Assembly (NCBI GenBank): GCA_003260075.1
Contig: QLIY01000802.1
Span: 1-64,000 of the forward strand
Reading direction: 5' to 3'
From: Phallusia mammillata
Lineage: Eukaryota > Chordata > Ascidiacea > Phlebobranchia > Ascidiidae
DNA: 64,000 nucleotides
Shown here: positions 55,032 to 64,000 of the stretch, piece by piece
Layout: each line of letters opens with the position of its first letter
Numbering within the stretch: the first letter of the stretch is position 1
Program-made: the position numbers and the translations under genes
Notes under the pieces: model-generated
Seen by the model: the letters and a program-made list of their open reading frames with translations, nothing else
Databases searched by the model: none
What the model was told of the DNA's origin: nothing

Positions 55032-56588
55032 CCAATTCACAAATCACATGCATTTTGTCTGAACAATCCCAGTCAAACCACAGACCATCTTCTCCAATTG
55101 CAACACAATACTTTTGTATACTTTTACCACCAACATGTCGAACACCATCAGGAAAAGGTGGATACCTCCAAAGCTGCAACACTTCACAAACATTAAACAG
55201 TTATTAAAGGAAGGCTGCTGCACTATTGTCAAAAACAAATCTAGAAGTGTTTAGACTTTCTTGCTTTCTAGCAGAGATACCAAGCATCTCTTACATTAAA
55301 CTGGGGGGGGGGGGTACTATTGTCAAAAACAAACCAAAAGTGTTTAGAATTTCTTGCTTTCTAGCAGAGATACCAAGCATCTCTTACATTAAACTGGGGC
55401 TTGGCAACCTTTGGCACATGTTCCGACTAAGGTTAAATTTCATATCATAACAAATGATTTGTGAGATCATAATAAAGTGCTGTTTGATAAATAGATTACA
55501 TTGTTAGTTTTTTTTAAGTTTAATATGATGTAATAGTTTAAAACACAATCGACGTATACAAGTCTGTCTGCTTTCAGATTGATATTCAAACACTGTAAAA
55601 AGTAGATGACACATTACACAACTGGATTTTACATAAATGAGATTAGAGGGCCAAGTGGTAAGTGCAACCTTCTTGTGTTCACAAGATAGTGGGTTCTAAT
55701 TCTATCATGGCCGCATGTGTTTCCTTGGGCAAGAAACTTGAGTGGTATTGCTGCAAACCAGAGAAACCTGATGGTTTAAACTAAATTAGCATTACCAACT
55801 GCCCAAGTGGAAAAAAATAAAACAACAGGCTTGCAATAAATTACACAGCTTGACAGAGGACTTATTGTGAGCAGAAAGCATTGAGGCATTACCCGCTCAC
55901 CGAGGATAAAAATGAAACAAACAAGCTTTAACAACTGGCATTGGCAGATTTAATAAAATGAAATAGAGATAATTGTTAACGGGGGGGGGGATACAAATCT
56001 GTCTGCATTCAGATTGATATTCAAACACTGTAAAAAGTAGATGACACATTACACTACTGGATTTTACATAAATGAGATTAGAGGGCCAAGTGGTAAGTAC
56101 AACCTTCTTGTGTCACAAGATAGTGGGTTCTAATTCTATTATGGCCGCATGTGTTTCCTGGGGCAAGAAACTTGAGTGGTATTGCTGCAAACCAGAGAAA
56201 CCTGATGGGTTGAACTAAATTAGTATCGTCAACTGCCCAAGTGAAAAAAAATAATAAAACAACAGGCTTGCAATAAAACAGACAGCTTGACAGAGGACTT
56301 ATTGTGAGCAGAACGCATTGAGGCATTACCCGCTCACCGTGGATAAAAATGAAACAAACAAGCTTTAATAACTGGCATTGGCAGATTTAATAAAATGAAA
56401 TAGAGATAATTGTTAACCCAATTCTTCATTTCAATTAACATTTGTGTCTAGTAAATATACTTTTAGCAGTATCTGGTGGAGGAGGTGGAAGGCCTCTCTT
56501 CTTGTACCAATCCGGATGCATGTTGGCCTTTACTCCATCATCCCAACGCATTTCGTCCAACGGATAACCAACTTGCCGTGTCATCCCA

Positions 56589-56658
<70 letters not shown>

Positions 56659-56831
56659 ATGGTGAGTGTTTCTAAATACAAGCATTTTTTATTGTTTTTT
56701 AACATGTAAAAAGACAACACTCAATATTGCCAGGTAAAAAAGGCATCTGATTTATGACTGATACAAAAAAATTACAAAAAATTATAACACTTAAATATTA
56801 CGTTACGATTGTATAAATGTTCTACAATGCA

Positions 56832-56871
<40 letters not shown>

Positions 56872-56981
56872 TACTTACAGCTAGAAACTGAGCGATTCTA
56901 TTTTGTTCATCTGCATCTCTTATTATAGGAAGATGACCTCCCATGTGAGCACAGAAAGATACAGCATCAGCTCGGTTCAAC
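55032..56981 (-). CDS. CTLD-C, three exons, two of them cut by gaps
   Basis: Exons 56879-56981, 56461-56588 and 55032-55173. They read LNRADAVSFCAHMGGHLPII, RDADEQNRIAQFLA (helices 1-2); MRWDDGVKANMHPDWYKKRG (long-loop region); and YCVAIGEDGLWFDWDCSDKM, HVICELG (WND-like strand and the last two cysteines). The first exon begins at a 10-G joint and the second at a 69-G gap, so both lack their starts. WDCSDKMHVICE keeps the classical CTLD ending. Confidence 0.7.
55240..55400. repeat. Intron duplicate at a 10-G gap
   Basis: 55226-55302 and 55315-55400 match around the run at 55303. No coding content. Confidence 0.7.
55530..56410. repeat. tRNA-derived SINE, printed twice at a 10-G gap
   Basis: gggccaagtggtaagtgcaa (A-box region), gtgggttctaattctatcat (B-box region) and ttccttgggcaagaaacttg (the conserved central motif seen in CORE/MIR-type SINEs) occur in order at 55647-55760. 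The same element recurs at 56084-56210 in the haplotype copy; the joint is at 55981-55990. A divergent relative is at 61157-61330. Confidence 0.65.
56589..56869. other. Two sized poly-G gaps (69 and 38 bases)
   Basis: Runs at 56589-56657 and 56832-56869 have unrelated flanks. The first cuts the middle exon of CTLD-C; the second ends directly at the donor of its first exon. Confidence 0.75.
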
Positions 56982-56991
56982 GGGGGGGGGG

Positions 56992-57830
56992 GTTACACGA
57001 AATCCTGCTAAATACACTGGAAACCACTGTAACATAAGCCAAAGGGATACATGTGGCCATACACTAGTTATTTTAACGTGTCTGCATATACACACTGTCT
57101 CCTTGGGTATACTAAAGACCATTGAAAGAAATATTACAGATGCGCAATGTGTTCACACCAGGTCATGTGAAGCACACATTTTTATCATGTGTATGGATAT
57201 ACACATGAGCACCCTAAAGTGCACTGTGAGCAACATTAGATGTTCATGCTGCATTATACGGTGTACAGTTTTATACACAGTTTAGATTTCACTTAAATTT
57301 TCCAGAAATGGGGGGGGGGCTTTATAGTAAAAATGCCACCGACCATCACTGGAAGTTGTGTTGTAATCGTACATTGGAATCTGATGATTATCGGTAAGAT
57401 CTAAGGACAAATATCAAGTTGGGTGGAGTTCAAAAACATTATATTTGCACAACATGGTCGTATCCATTTAGGTGCAGCAAATATTTTACACAAAATCCCG
57501 CTAAATACACTAGAAACCACTGTAAGTTAAGCCAAAGGATACATGTGGCCATACACCAGTTATTTTAACGTGTCTGTATATACACACTGTCTCCTTGAGT
57601 ATACTAAAGACCATTGAGAGAAACATTACAGATGTGCAATGTGTTCACACCAGGTCATGTGAAGCACATTTTTTTATCATGCGTATGGATATACACATGA
57701 GCACCTTAAAGTGCACTGTGAGCAACATTAGATGTTCATGCTGCATTATACTTTGTACAGTTTTATACACAGTTTAGATTTCACTTAAATTTTCCAGAAA
57801 TATCATATTCCACATTATACTAAATACATA
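56992..57830. repeat. Haplotype duplicate inside CTLD-B
   Basis: 56995-57309 repeats 57480-57800 with about two percent differences. The joints are the 10-G runs at 56982 and 57310. Tandem MGILKTIERN/MSILKTIERN reading frames are products of this and not genes. Confidence 0.75.
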
Positions 57831-58819
57831 TTTAAAAAAAATATGGCCATCAACAGCTAGTGCTTAATTACAAAAGCAATATTTGTTTTGAAATGTGTCA
57901 GATATGACTAATTGAAGAATTAGGTTTCAATGTGTTTACCTCCGAATGGAGCAAACATGTTAACTACATCTCCAGTTGCAAACTTCCACAACCCTTCAAC
58001 TTCCAGATCATTCATTCCCATCCATACAGCATCAGTGAGTAGAGGAAGACTCCCTTCCAACATCTTCTCAAGGATAAAATCATGTTTTTCTGATGTGTTT
58101 GGAACAACCAATGTCCCCCAAGTATCTACACATAATTGTTTGTATTCTATACACAGTCAACAAAAACCATGCAGTATGCTCTTCAATAATTTAGAAAAAC
58201 TTTGACTTGACCGAATCCTTAAAGTTGATATAACAGCCTTACAAGCACAAGACATACATGCTAATACTTGGCTATACATTATGCCTGGCAGCAATAGCCT
58301 ATTTCATACATGCTAACGTTTGCTACCATCAGAAAAAAGTATTAAATTTGATTTAGATATAATGAGACAACAGTGTGACTTATATAGCTGTTGCTATATT
58401 TAAGTTTTAAGCAAACTACTTATCAACAGAAACAAACCACATAAACACAAAATATACATACTAGTTAATCAAATCAAAGCATTTTCATTGTATAGGAATT
58501 TTTGTTAAAACCCTACCATTTCTTGAAACAAAACCTCAGTTTAATCACATAATCTCATTAATTGCATAAAAAAGTTGCCTGGTAGGTGTTTGATTTACTG
58601 GATTCTTCTGTATTGTGTTGGCACCAAAAAAAAAACTTTGAAGTATAGTTCTGTACTTTAAAATTATTTTTTTCACTTATTTCAAGTTCTCTATTTTCTT
58701 GGCCAACACAAAACAAAGATTACCAGCACAGATATCGGTGGCTTGTTGCCAGTTCAATTTCTCTTTGAAGAACAAGAAAGTTTTATTAAATCTCTTTTCT
58801 TCCACAGTTGCACTGAGAC
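57320..58819 (-). CDS. CTLD-B, three exons, last one truncated
   Basis: Exons 58724-58819, 57940-58125 and 57320-57400. They read FFKEKLNWQQATDICAG (helix 1), VPNTSEKHDFILEKMLEGSL and VWMGMNDLEVEGLWKFATGD (the W.G..D....G.W.W region, with WKF for WxW), then YDYNTTSSDGRWHFYYK. The final exon ends at a 10-G joint, so the last two cysteines are missing. MGMNDLEVEG is the well-conserved WIGL(N/D)D strand. Confidence 0.75.
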
Positions 58820-59098
58820 CTGTAAAAATGTCTTGCTAAGTTAAAACTATGAAATCAAAATATTTAGGCAATCAAAAATAAACTTTAAGAAAGCTTGTAT
58901 ACAATCAATACATTCTATTGATTCTTGCACTGATGATGAAAAATAAAACTATTGAAATGCCTGCAATAAAATATATTCACTGTATAGAAGTGATCTGACA
59001 GATTTTTATGAGGTTACTTTTCTACAAGCTAGTGTGCCAAAAACAGTCAGCACACATTACTTGTCCTAGAGTGCAACTGGCCCAATATTTGTCTACAT

Positions 59099-59395
59099 CA
59101 GGGGTCGGCAAAGCGACGCATGCCAATTTACGTGTTACTTCCATGTGTTAATGACCTCGCGTGCCAACGTTTTTCTAAATAATGGTGGTTCGTGCCAGCA
59201 GATATCTATAATTAAGCCAAAGCAGAGTGTTTTGTGCATGTAAGGCTGAATTTTAAGACAATGGCATGATAAAAACTATAAACAAGCAGTGTAACAGGTT
59301 AAATTATTACTTCAATATAAACACGCAAATCCATTGGCGTGACATGAAAAATCACCGCCAAGGTTGGCACGCATGCCAGGGGTTGCCGACCCCTG
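59099..59395. mobile_element. hAT-type element with perfect 8-bp target duplication, beside a splice donor
   Basis: Ends CAGGGGTCGGCAA and TTGCCGACCCCTG, flanked exactly by gtctacat (59091-59098 and 59396-59403). 297 bases, no transposase. The insertion lies about 10 bases inside the intron from the donor of the EGF-like exon (donor at 59406-59413). Confidence 0.9.
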
Positions 59396-59413
59396 GTCTA
59401 CATCAATATATAC

Positions 59414-59548
59414 CAGCTGTCCATGAGCAGTTGTATTCATAAAATGCTTCATTGCATTGACAAATTCCTCTCACACAGTCTTCATGTTTCGAACATGCAG
59501 GAACACATTCACTGTCAAACTCTGTGTGGGGTGAAATACCACACTTTT
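59414..59548 (-). CDS. EGF-like cysteine-rich exon
   Basis: Reads KCGISPHTEFDSECVPACSK, HEDCVRGICQCNEAFYEYNC then SWTA. Seven cysteines in 45 residues, with C..xxC.CN..F EGF-like spacing (CVRGICQCNEAFYEYNC). It links CTLD-A to CTLD-B. Acceptor ..ttttag, donor GTATATAT. Confidence 0.7.
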
Positions 59549-59574
59549 CTAAAAACAGAACTTGTAAACGTAAA

Positions 59575-60500
59575 AAGGATAAAAAACAAGCAAGAAAAAT
59601 AATAAAATTGCATCAAAAGTTTGTGGCATAAAAATAACTCCAAACAAAATTGCAGTAACCAGGAATTAAACAATTATGATTTGGTAACAAGATGTTTGAA
59701 TCATTCCAATATTTTTACTGAAAAATGTATACAAGGATATTTATTTTAAAATATAAAGGTTGCAGTTGTTTGAGATTTCAAACTACAAAACCTCAATACC
59801 TTAAATTTAAAATGATTTTTATAAAAGACATGAAGTCATCACATGACAAGTCAACTGCTGACAGTGCACCATGGTTCCATATCGGACCTCATATATGTAA
59901 AAACAGGGTGCACCGTTGACAGCTTATTAATAAGTTACATAAAAAAGTTGGCATTATATTTGTGTTATCAGAATCCTACCATACAAGCATATAAATGGAT
60001 GTGATGCAGCACAGTCATCCACATTCCATTTGGGGGGGGGGTGTGCTGAGGATAAAAAACAAGCAAGAAAAATAATAAAATTGCATCAAAAGTTTGTGGC
60101 ATAAAAATAACTCCAAACAAAATTGCAGTAACCAGGAATTAAACGATTATGATTTGGTAACAAGATGTTTGAATCATTCCAATATTTTTACTGAAAAATG
60201 TATACAAGGATATTTATTTTAAAATATAAAGGTTGCAGTTGTTTGAGATTTCAAACTACAAAACCTCAATACCTTAAATTTAAAATGATTTTTATAAAAG
60301 ACATGAAGTCATCACATGACAAGTCAACTGCTGACAGTGCACCATGGTTCCATATCGGACCTCATATATGTAAAAACAGGGTGCACCGTTGACAGCTTAT
60401 TAATAAGTTACATAAAAAAGTTGGCATTATATTTGTGTTATCAGAATCCTACCATACAAGCATATAAATGGATGTGATGCAGCACAGTCATCCACATTCC
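59575..60500. repeat. 0.45-kb haplotype duplicate at a 10-G gap
   Basis: 59575-60030 and 60050-60500 are almost identical, including two identical 64-codon open frames (from 59725 and 60198) that are not genes. The joint is at 60031-60040. Confidence 0.8.
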
Positions 60501-61598
60501 ATTTACAGTTGTGATCAGCTTCCATTATAGTGCAATCCTTCGATAGATGAGAAGTAGGAAGGAAGGGATTCCAGTTTGTGTAATTGCCAGGTCCCAAATG
60601 CTCCCCAGTAATCCATTGAAACGTTCCTAATGACAGTAAGAAGTAAAACATTATGTGGTTAAGCCTGAAAAAAAAAACTGACAAAGTATAAAATTGATTC
60701 TATTTAAATAGGACAGCAGTTATCACTGTTTAATAACTTGTAGCACCTCAAAAAATGTCTATAAAAATGAAAAAAAAACTGTTGGAAAAGAAACTACTGT
60801 GGTGTGAAATACAGAAATGAATAAAAAAATGTCTGCAAAAGCACACTTAAACTTTTAATACCTTCCTCTTTTCTGTCGTCCAAGCCAATCCACCAGGTGT
60901 CAATTCCAAACAGATATTTGGCATTGTGCAGTTTTGCTGCTAATAGAGCTTGAATGCTTGCACTACTTATCTTAAACAACAACAAAACATTTTAATGCGA
61001 TGACAAAGTTGATTGAATGTGGTCGCCAAACCAAATATCAACAATAAAAAAATCTGCAATTATATACACAAGCCAGATATCCAGTGATTTAAACTGCGTG
61101 ATGCAGATAAAACAACTGATAGACAATAGTGCACAAATAGTTACGCTGACTGATATCAGGCAGCGTGGTACACACAACCAACTGGTATTTGCAAGGTTGT
61201 GGGTTTTATTTCTGTTGTGGCCATTTGTGTTTTCTTGAGCATTTGTGTTTTCAGTAGGATCTTATGACCTAAACTATACCGAAAAGACAGCAACATTCTA
61301 CATCGAAAAGAAAAATATAGTGAACCGACTTGCAATAAAAACAGGCAACTCCATGATGGACTCATTATTAATGCAGCATATTCAGGCATTACCTGCCCAC
61401 CAAGGATAAAAAAGAATGAAGAAACAAACAGACAAATAAAAAGCTAGGCAGGTTTGAGTGTGTTCTCTACTTATCGTAAACAGCCATTTACCTCGTTGAA
61501 TAAATAAGCACTCCTCTGATTACAATATTTAGCAGCTTCAGTGTAATTGAGTTTGTCCATTACCACCATCATTGAGATGTTTCCAATCGCAACAAAGT
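60453..61598 (-). CDS. CTLD-A, three exons
   Basis: Exons 61492-61598, 60862-60970 and 60453-60626. They read DKLNYTEAAKYCNQRSAYLF (helix 1 and Cys1), LHNAKYLFGIDTWWIGLDDR (WIGL strand), FQWITGEHLGPGNYTNWNPF, then SKDCTIMEADHNCKWNVDDC and HPFICLYG. Complete CTLD with a WNVDDC strand close to the sugar-binding WND motif. GEHLG replaces EPN, so calcium and sugar binding are possible but not canonical. Confidence 0.8.
61155..61345 (+). repeat. Divergent tRNA-derived SINE copy
   Basis: ggcagcgtggtacacacaac, tgcaaggttgtgggttttat and gtgttttcttgagc follow the order of the 55.6 kb SINE. Pol III boxes are degenerate. Confidence 0.45.
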
Positions 61599-61734
61599 CT
61601 GTTACAACACAAACACTTACAAAGCAATCAGTTTAACCTGAGTGGAATTTATTTTGTCTGGTAAAACAAATTATATTCAAAATTGTGCTAAATTATTTAT
61701 CAAATCGTAAATAGCTGCACAACATTGAGGCGTT

Positions 61735-61980
61735 ATTAAGCTGAAAAAATTAGAGGGCACATTTGGAGAAACGATTAAAAATATTGTAGCCTAAATGGCA
61801 ATATCATTGATCCATATAAAAAAGACGTTTATAAAATTTAAGGCAATTCTAAGCGGGGGGGGGGAAAAAAATTAGAGGGCACATTTGGAGAAACGATTTA
61901 AAAATATTGTAGCCTAAATGGCAATATCCTTGATCCATATAAAAAAGACGTTTATAAAATTTAAGGCAATTCTAAGCCAC
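61735..61980. repeat. Intron duplicate at a 10-G gap
   Basis: 61743-61854 and 61865-61978 match; the joint is at 61855-61864. No coding content. Confidence 0.75.
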
Positions 61981-62217
61981 ATGTGATAAAGCTTTAATGC
62001 TCCTGTGTAGCTTATTCATAAGCCCCAATGTTTTTCAAACCTTTCTCGATGTTATATGGGCCATCCTACACTAATCAATGTTTACCACGTTAAGTCGTTT
62101 AGCTGTAGTTTTAGTCTAATTTAATAGCAATTTAGAAACGCGTATAAAAACAATGTAAGACCTAATAAATATTAGTGACAACTACAACTTCTTGCAAACA
62201 TGGACTTTCAACTTTAC

Positions 62218-62406
62218 CTGGAGCATCACACAATTCTGCATCTATGCCCGTTGTCTTACTCAACAAAACATTTTCTCTCAACGCTGTAAACTCGGCCAGT
62301 ATCAAACTCACAGTTGACATAGAATAAGTTGCAATTCTTGCTGGTGGTATTGTACCATTTTTCTCATCACAGCCAACCTTAAAATGCACAATAACTTTTT
62401 TGATGT
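62218..62406 (-). CDS. N-terminal region exon 3
   Basis: Acceptor ..ccacccctttag, donor GTAAAGTT. It reads IKKVIVHFKVGCDEKNGTIP, PARIATYSMSTVSLILAEFT and ALRENVLLSKTTGIDAELCD. No named domain recognised; two cysteines. It precedes CTLD-A directly. Confidence 0.6.
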
Positions 62407-62839
62407 CTAAAGGGGTGGTATTGAATAAAGTATAATAACATGTAACAAAATATAAGCTCCAAAGAAAATCTCATCTCAAACCAAGTAGCTCAATTTGCCA
62501 ACATTTTTGTAAGTTGACAAAATCATAATTTCACTTTAAGCAGATTTTTGTTTATTAATACTTAGTTTTCATGAGGTAACATGCGGTGTTTGCACCACCC
62601 TAAAGTAAGCAATCAACAAATTGAGTTCAATGCCTTTCAGAATACTGACAGTAAACAAATGGAAGTCAAAAAGCAATATTATGTTACATTACATAGGGAA
62701 TTTAATAGTACTGCACTGTCGGACCTATTCTTTATTTTTGTCATGTGACATTCACCTTTATTGATGCAATGCACAATAGCAAAACTAGGATGTTTTTTGC
62801 AGTAATACGTTATTCTAATGATTACAAAAAGTTCTATTT

Positions 62840-62960
62840 TTAATTTCCTCTATTATTGATCAGTTTAAACAACAGTAGCATGATGAGACCTTATAGGTCA
62901 AAACAGTGTGCACTGTCTCAGCTTATTATTTATTGACTGGATGTATTTAAGTAGCATAAT
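62840..62960 (+). ncRNA. Hammerhead-repeat family, copy 5
   Basis: ATGATGA (62880-62886), stem II gaccttataggtc, AAAA for GAAA, perfect stem III ACAGTG/CACTGT (62903-62916) with the GTC cleavage site, then the family tail cagcttattatttattgact. Two core changes (C3 and G12) mark it inactive. Confidence 0.55.
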
Positions 62961-63084
62961 TATTAGCATAATCATAAATGTAACAATTTTTCATCAATTT
63001 TTATTTTGAGTAAAAAAAAAACCCTGATCAATCAGAAGCACTGTTTGTACACATAGTTTTATGACAAACATGCTTTATACTTAC

Positions 63085-63152
63085 AAACGCAAACAGTGCT
63101 GACAAACATTTATCAGAGTGTGGAGGATAAAAACGACAGGAATGTGGAAATC
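63085..63152 (-). CDS. N-terminal region exon 2
   Basis: Reads FPHSCRFYPPHSDKCLSALF then AF at donor GTAAGTAT. Short, two cysteines, no family recognised. Part of it is printed again behind the 10-G joint at 63316. Confidence 0.55.
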
Positions 63153-63154
63153 CT

Positions 63155-63720
63155 GAAACATGGTAACATGTGTTAGCCCGTTTATTAGAAGTATTTAGTG
63201 CAATTTGTTGTAGAACCACCTTACGTAATAATGTATTTAGGCTAAAATGTGTATTTAAGATATTGCACAGCAACAAATCTTTAGGTGATGATGATATAAG
63301 CTCTACAAACAACAAGGGGGGGGGGTGACAGGAATGTGGAAATCCTGAAACATGGTAACATGTGTTAGCCCGTTCATTAGAAGTATTTAGTGCAATTTGT
63401 TGTAGAACCACCTTATGTAATAATGTATTTAGGCTAAAATGTGTATTTAAGATATTGCGCAGCAACAAATCTTTAGGTGATGATGATATAAGCTCTACAA
63501 ACAACAACAGTGATTGGAACATATTTGCAAAATTTCCAAATTGTCATTCGTCACCCCATCCTTTGTTACAATTGCTAATCTAACGTTTTAAATCACATTA
63601 CACCAGGCGGGGGGGGGGCTGGAACATATTTGCAAAATTTCCAAATTGTCATTTGTCATCCCATTCTTTGTTACAATTGCTAATCTAACGTTTTAAATCA
63701 CATTACACCAGGCCCTTTGA
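63155..63720. repeat. Two intron duplicates at 10-G gaps
   Basis: 63130-63315 recurs at 63326-63510, and 63515-63608 at 63619-63712; the joints are at 63316-63325 and 63609-63618. Open frames here with doubled LLFVELISSSPKDLL text are artefacts. Confidence 0.75.
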
Positions 63721-63869
63721 AAGCATTATAGTGAATTAGTCTGTCATCAAGCATTTTTATATGGCAGGGCACAGAGTAGAAAAATGTAGCCCGGGGTGGG
63801 ATAAAAATATAGATTTAGCATAAGACAAAAAATATCCCAAAATTTAAGATATTAACTGACAAAACTTAC

Positions 63870-64000
63870 TTATTCCATAACATTTCATTTGGTCAAGAGC
63901 TTGTATTTCCATGATGTCAACAACTCCGTGCAAATTAGCAGTTGCATATAATGATGCCTTGTAAGTTGCATTAAGACTCATAGGGTAGTGTGTGCCATTC
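63870..64000 (-). CDS. N-terminal region exon 1 (continues beyond the window)
   Basis: Reads NGTHYPMSLNATYKASLYAT, ANLHGVVDIMEIQALDQMKC, ending at donor GTAAGTTTTG. No acceptor before the window edge, so the exon and gene continue upstream. No named domain recognised. Confidence 0.55.

Noticed and set aside
57103..57777. Two tandem small genes (MGILKTIERN.. and MSILKTIERN..)
   Set aside because: They lie in the two haplotype copies of one intron and carry no splice or domain signal.
59725..60392. Pair of identical 64-codon open frames
   Set aside because: Exact copies produced by the duplicated contig overlap joined at 60031; AT-rich intron sequence.

Overview
The window looks like nuclear DNA of a marine invertebrate deuterostome. 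An ascidian tunicate (Ciona-like) is my best guess. The basis is AT-rich sequence, compact introns of a few hundred bases with GT-AG borders, one-module-one-exon sushi genes, many small hAT-type elements and hammerhead-bearing repeats. The species is inference.

Almost everything codes on the minus strand and reads as one huge modular membrane receptor whose 5' end lies beyond base 64000. In protein order: an N-terminal stretch without a recognised fold (64.0-62.2 kb); C-type lectin-like modules (CTLDs) with an EGF-like cysteine-rich exon and a helical spacer (61.6-46.5 kb); a ricin-type CysR module (46.2-43.5 kb); a Link-like module (42.2-41.2 kb); about 27 sushi/CCP modules (39.6-7.7 kb) interrupted once by a second mannose-receptor-type CysR module (36.4-34.7 kb); three juxtamembrane exons; TM1; a PLAT domain; and four more TM helices ending at a stop near base 642. 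The TM1-PLAT-TM2-5 tail is the layout of polycystin-1-like proteins, here without the channel-like last six helices. No internal start or stop was found to split the locus, but two adjacent genes with a border near 7 kb remain possible.

The introns carry hAT-type non-autonomous elements with inverted ends and 8-bp target duplications, tRNA-derived SINE pieces, a dispersed hammerhead-ribozyme repeat family (at least seven copies), two large inverted repeats with hammerhead cores of Penelope/retrozyme type, and a decayed tandem repeat at 26.9-30.1 kb.

Many poly-C and poly-G runs are assembly gaps, not biology. Those I counted are close to exactly 10 bases where the flanks duplicate each other (overlapping haplotype contigs) and 38-97 bases where the flanks do not. 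All are C left of 27.4 kb and all are G right of 29.6 kb. Several exons are therefore duplicated (two haplotypes printed in series) or cut. Comparing duplicated exons shows some identical (a CysR exon) and others rich in amino-acid changes (a Link exon, a half sushi exon), which suggests a variable recognition receptor.
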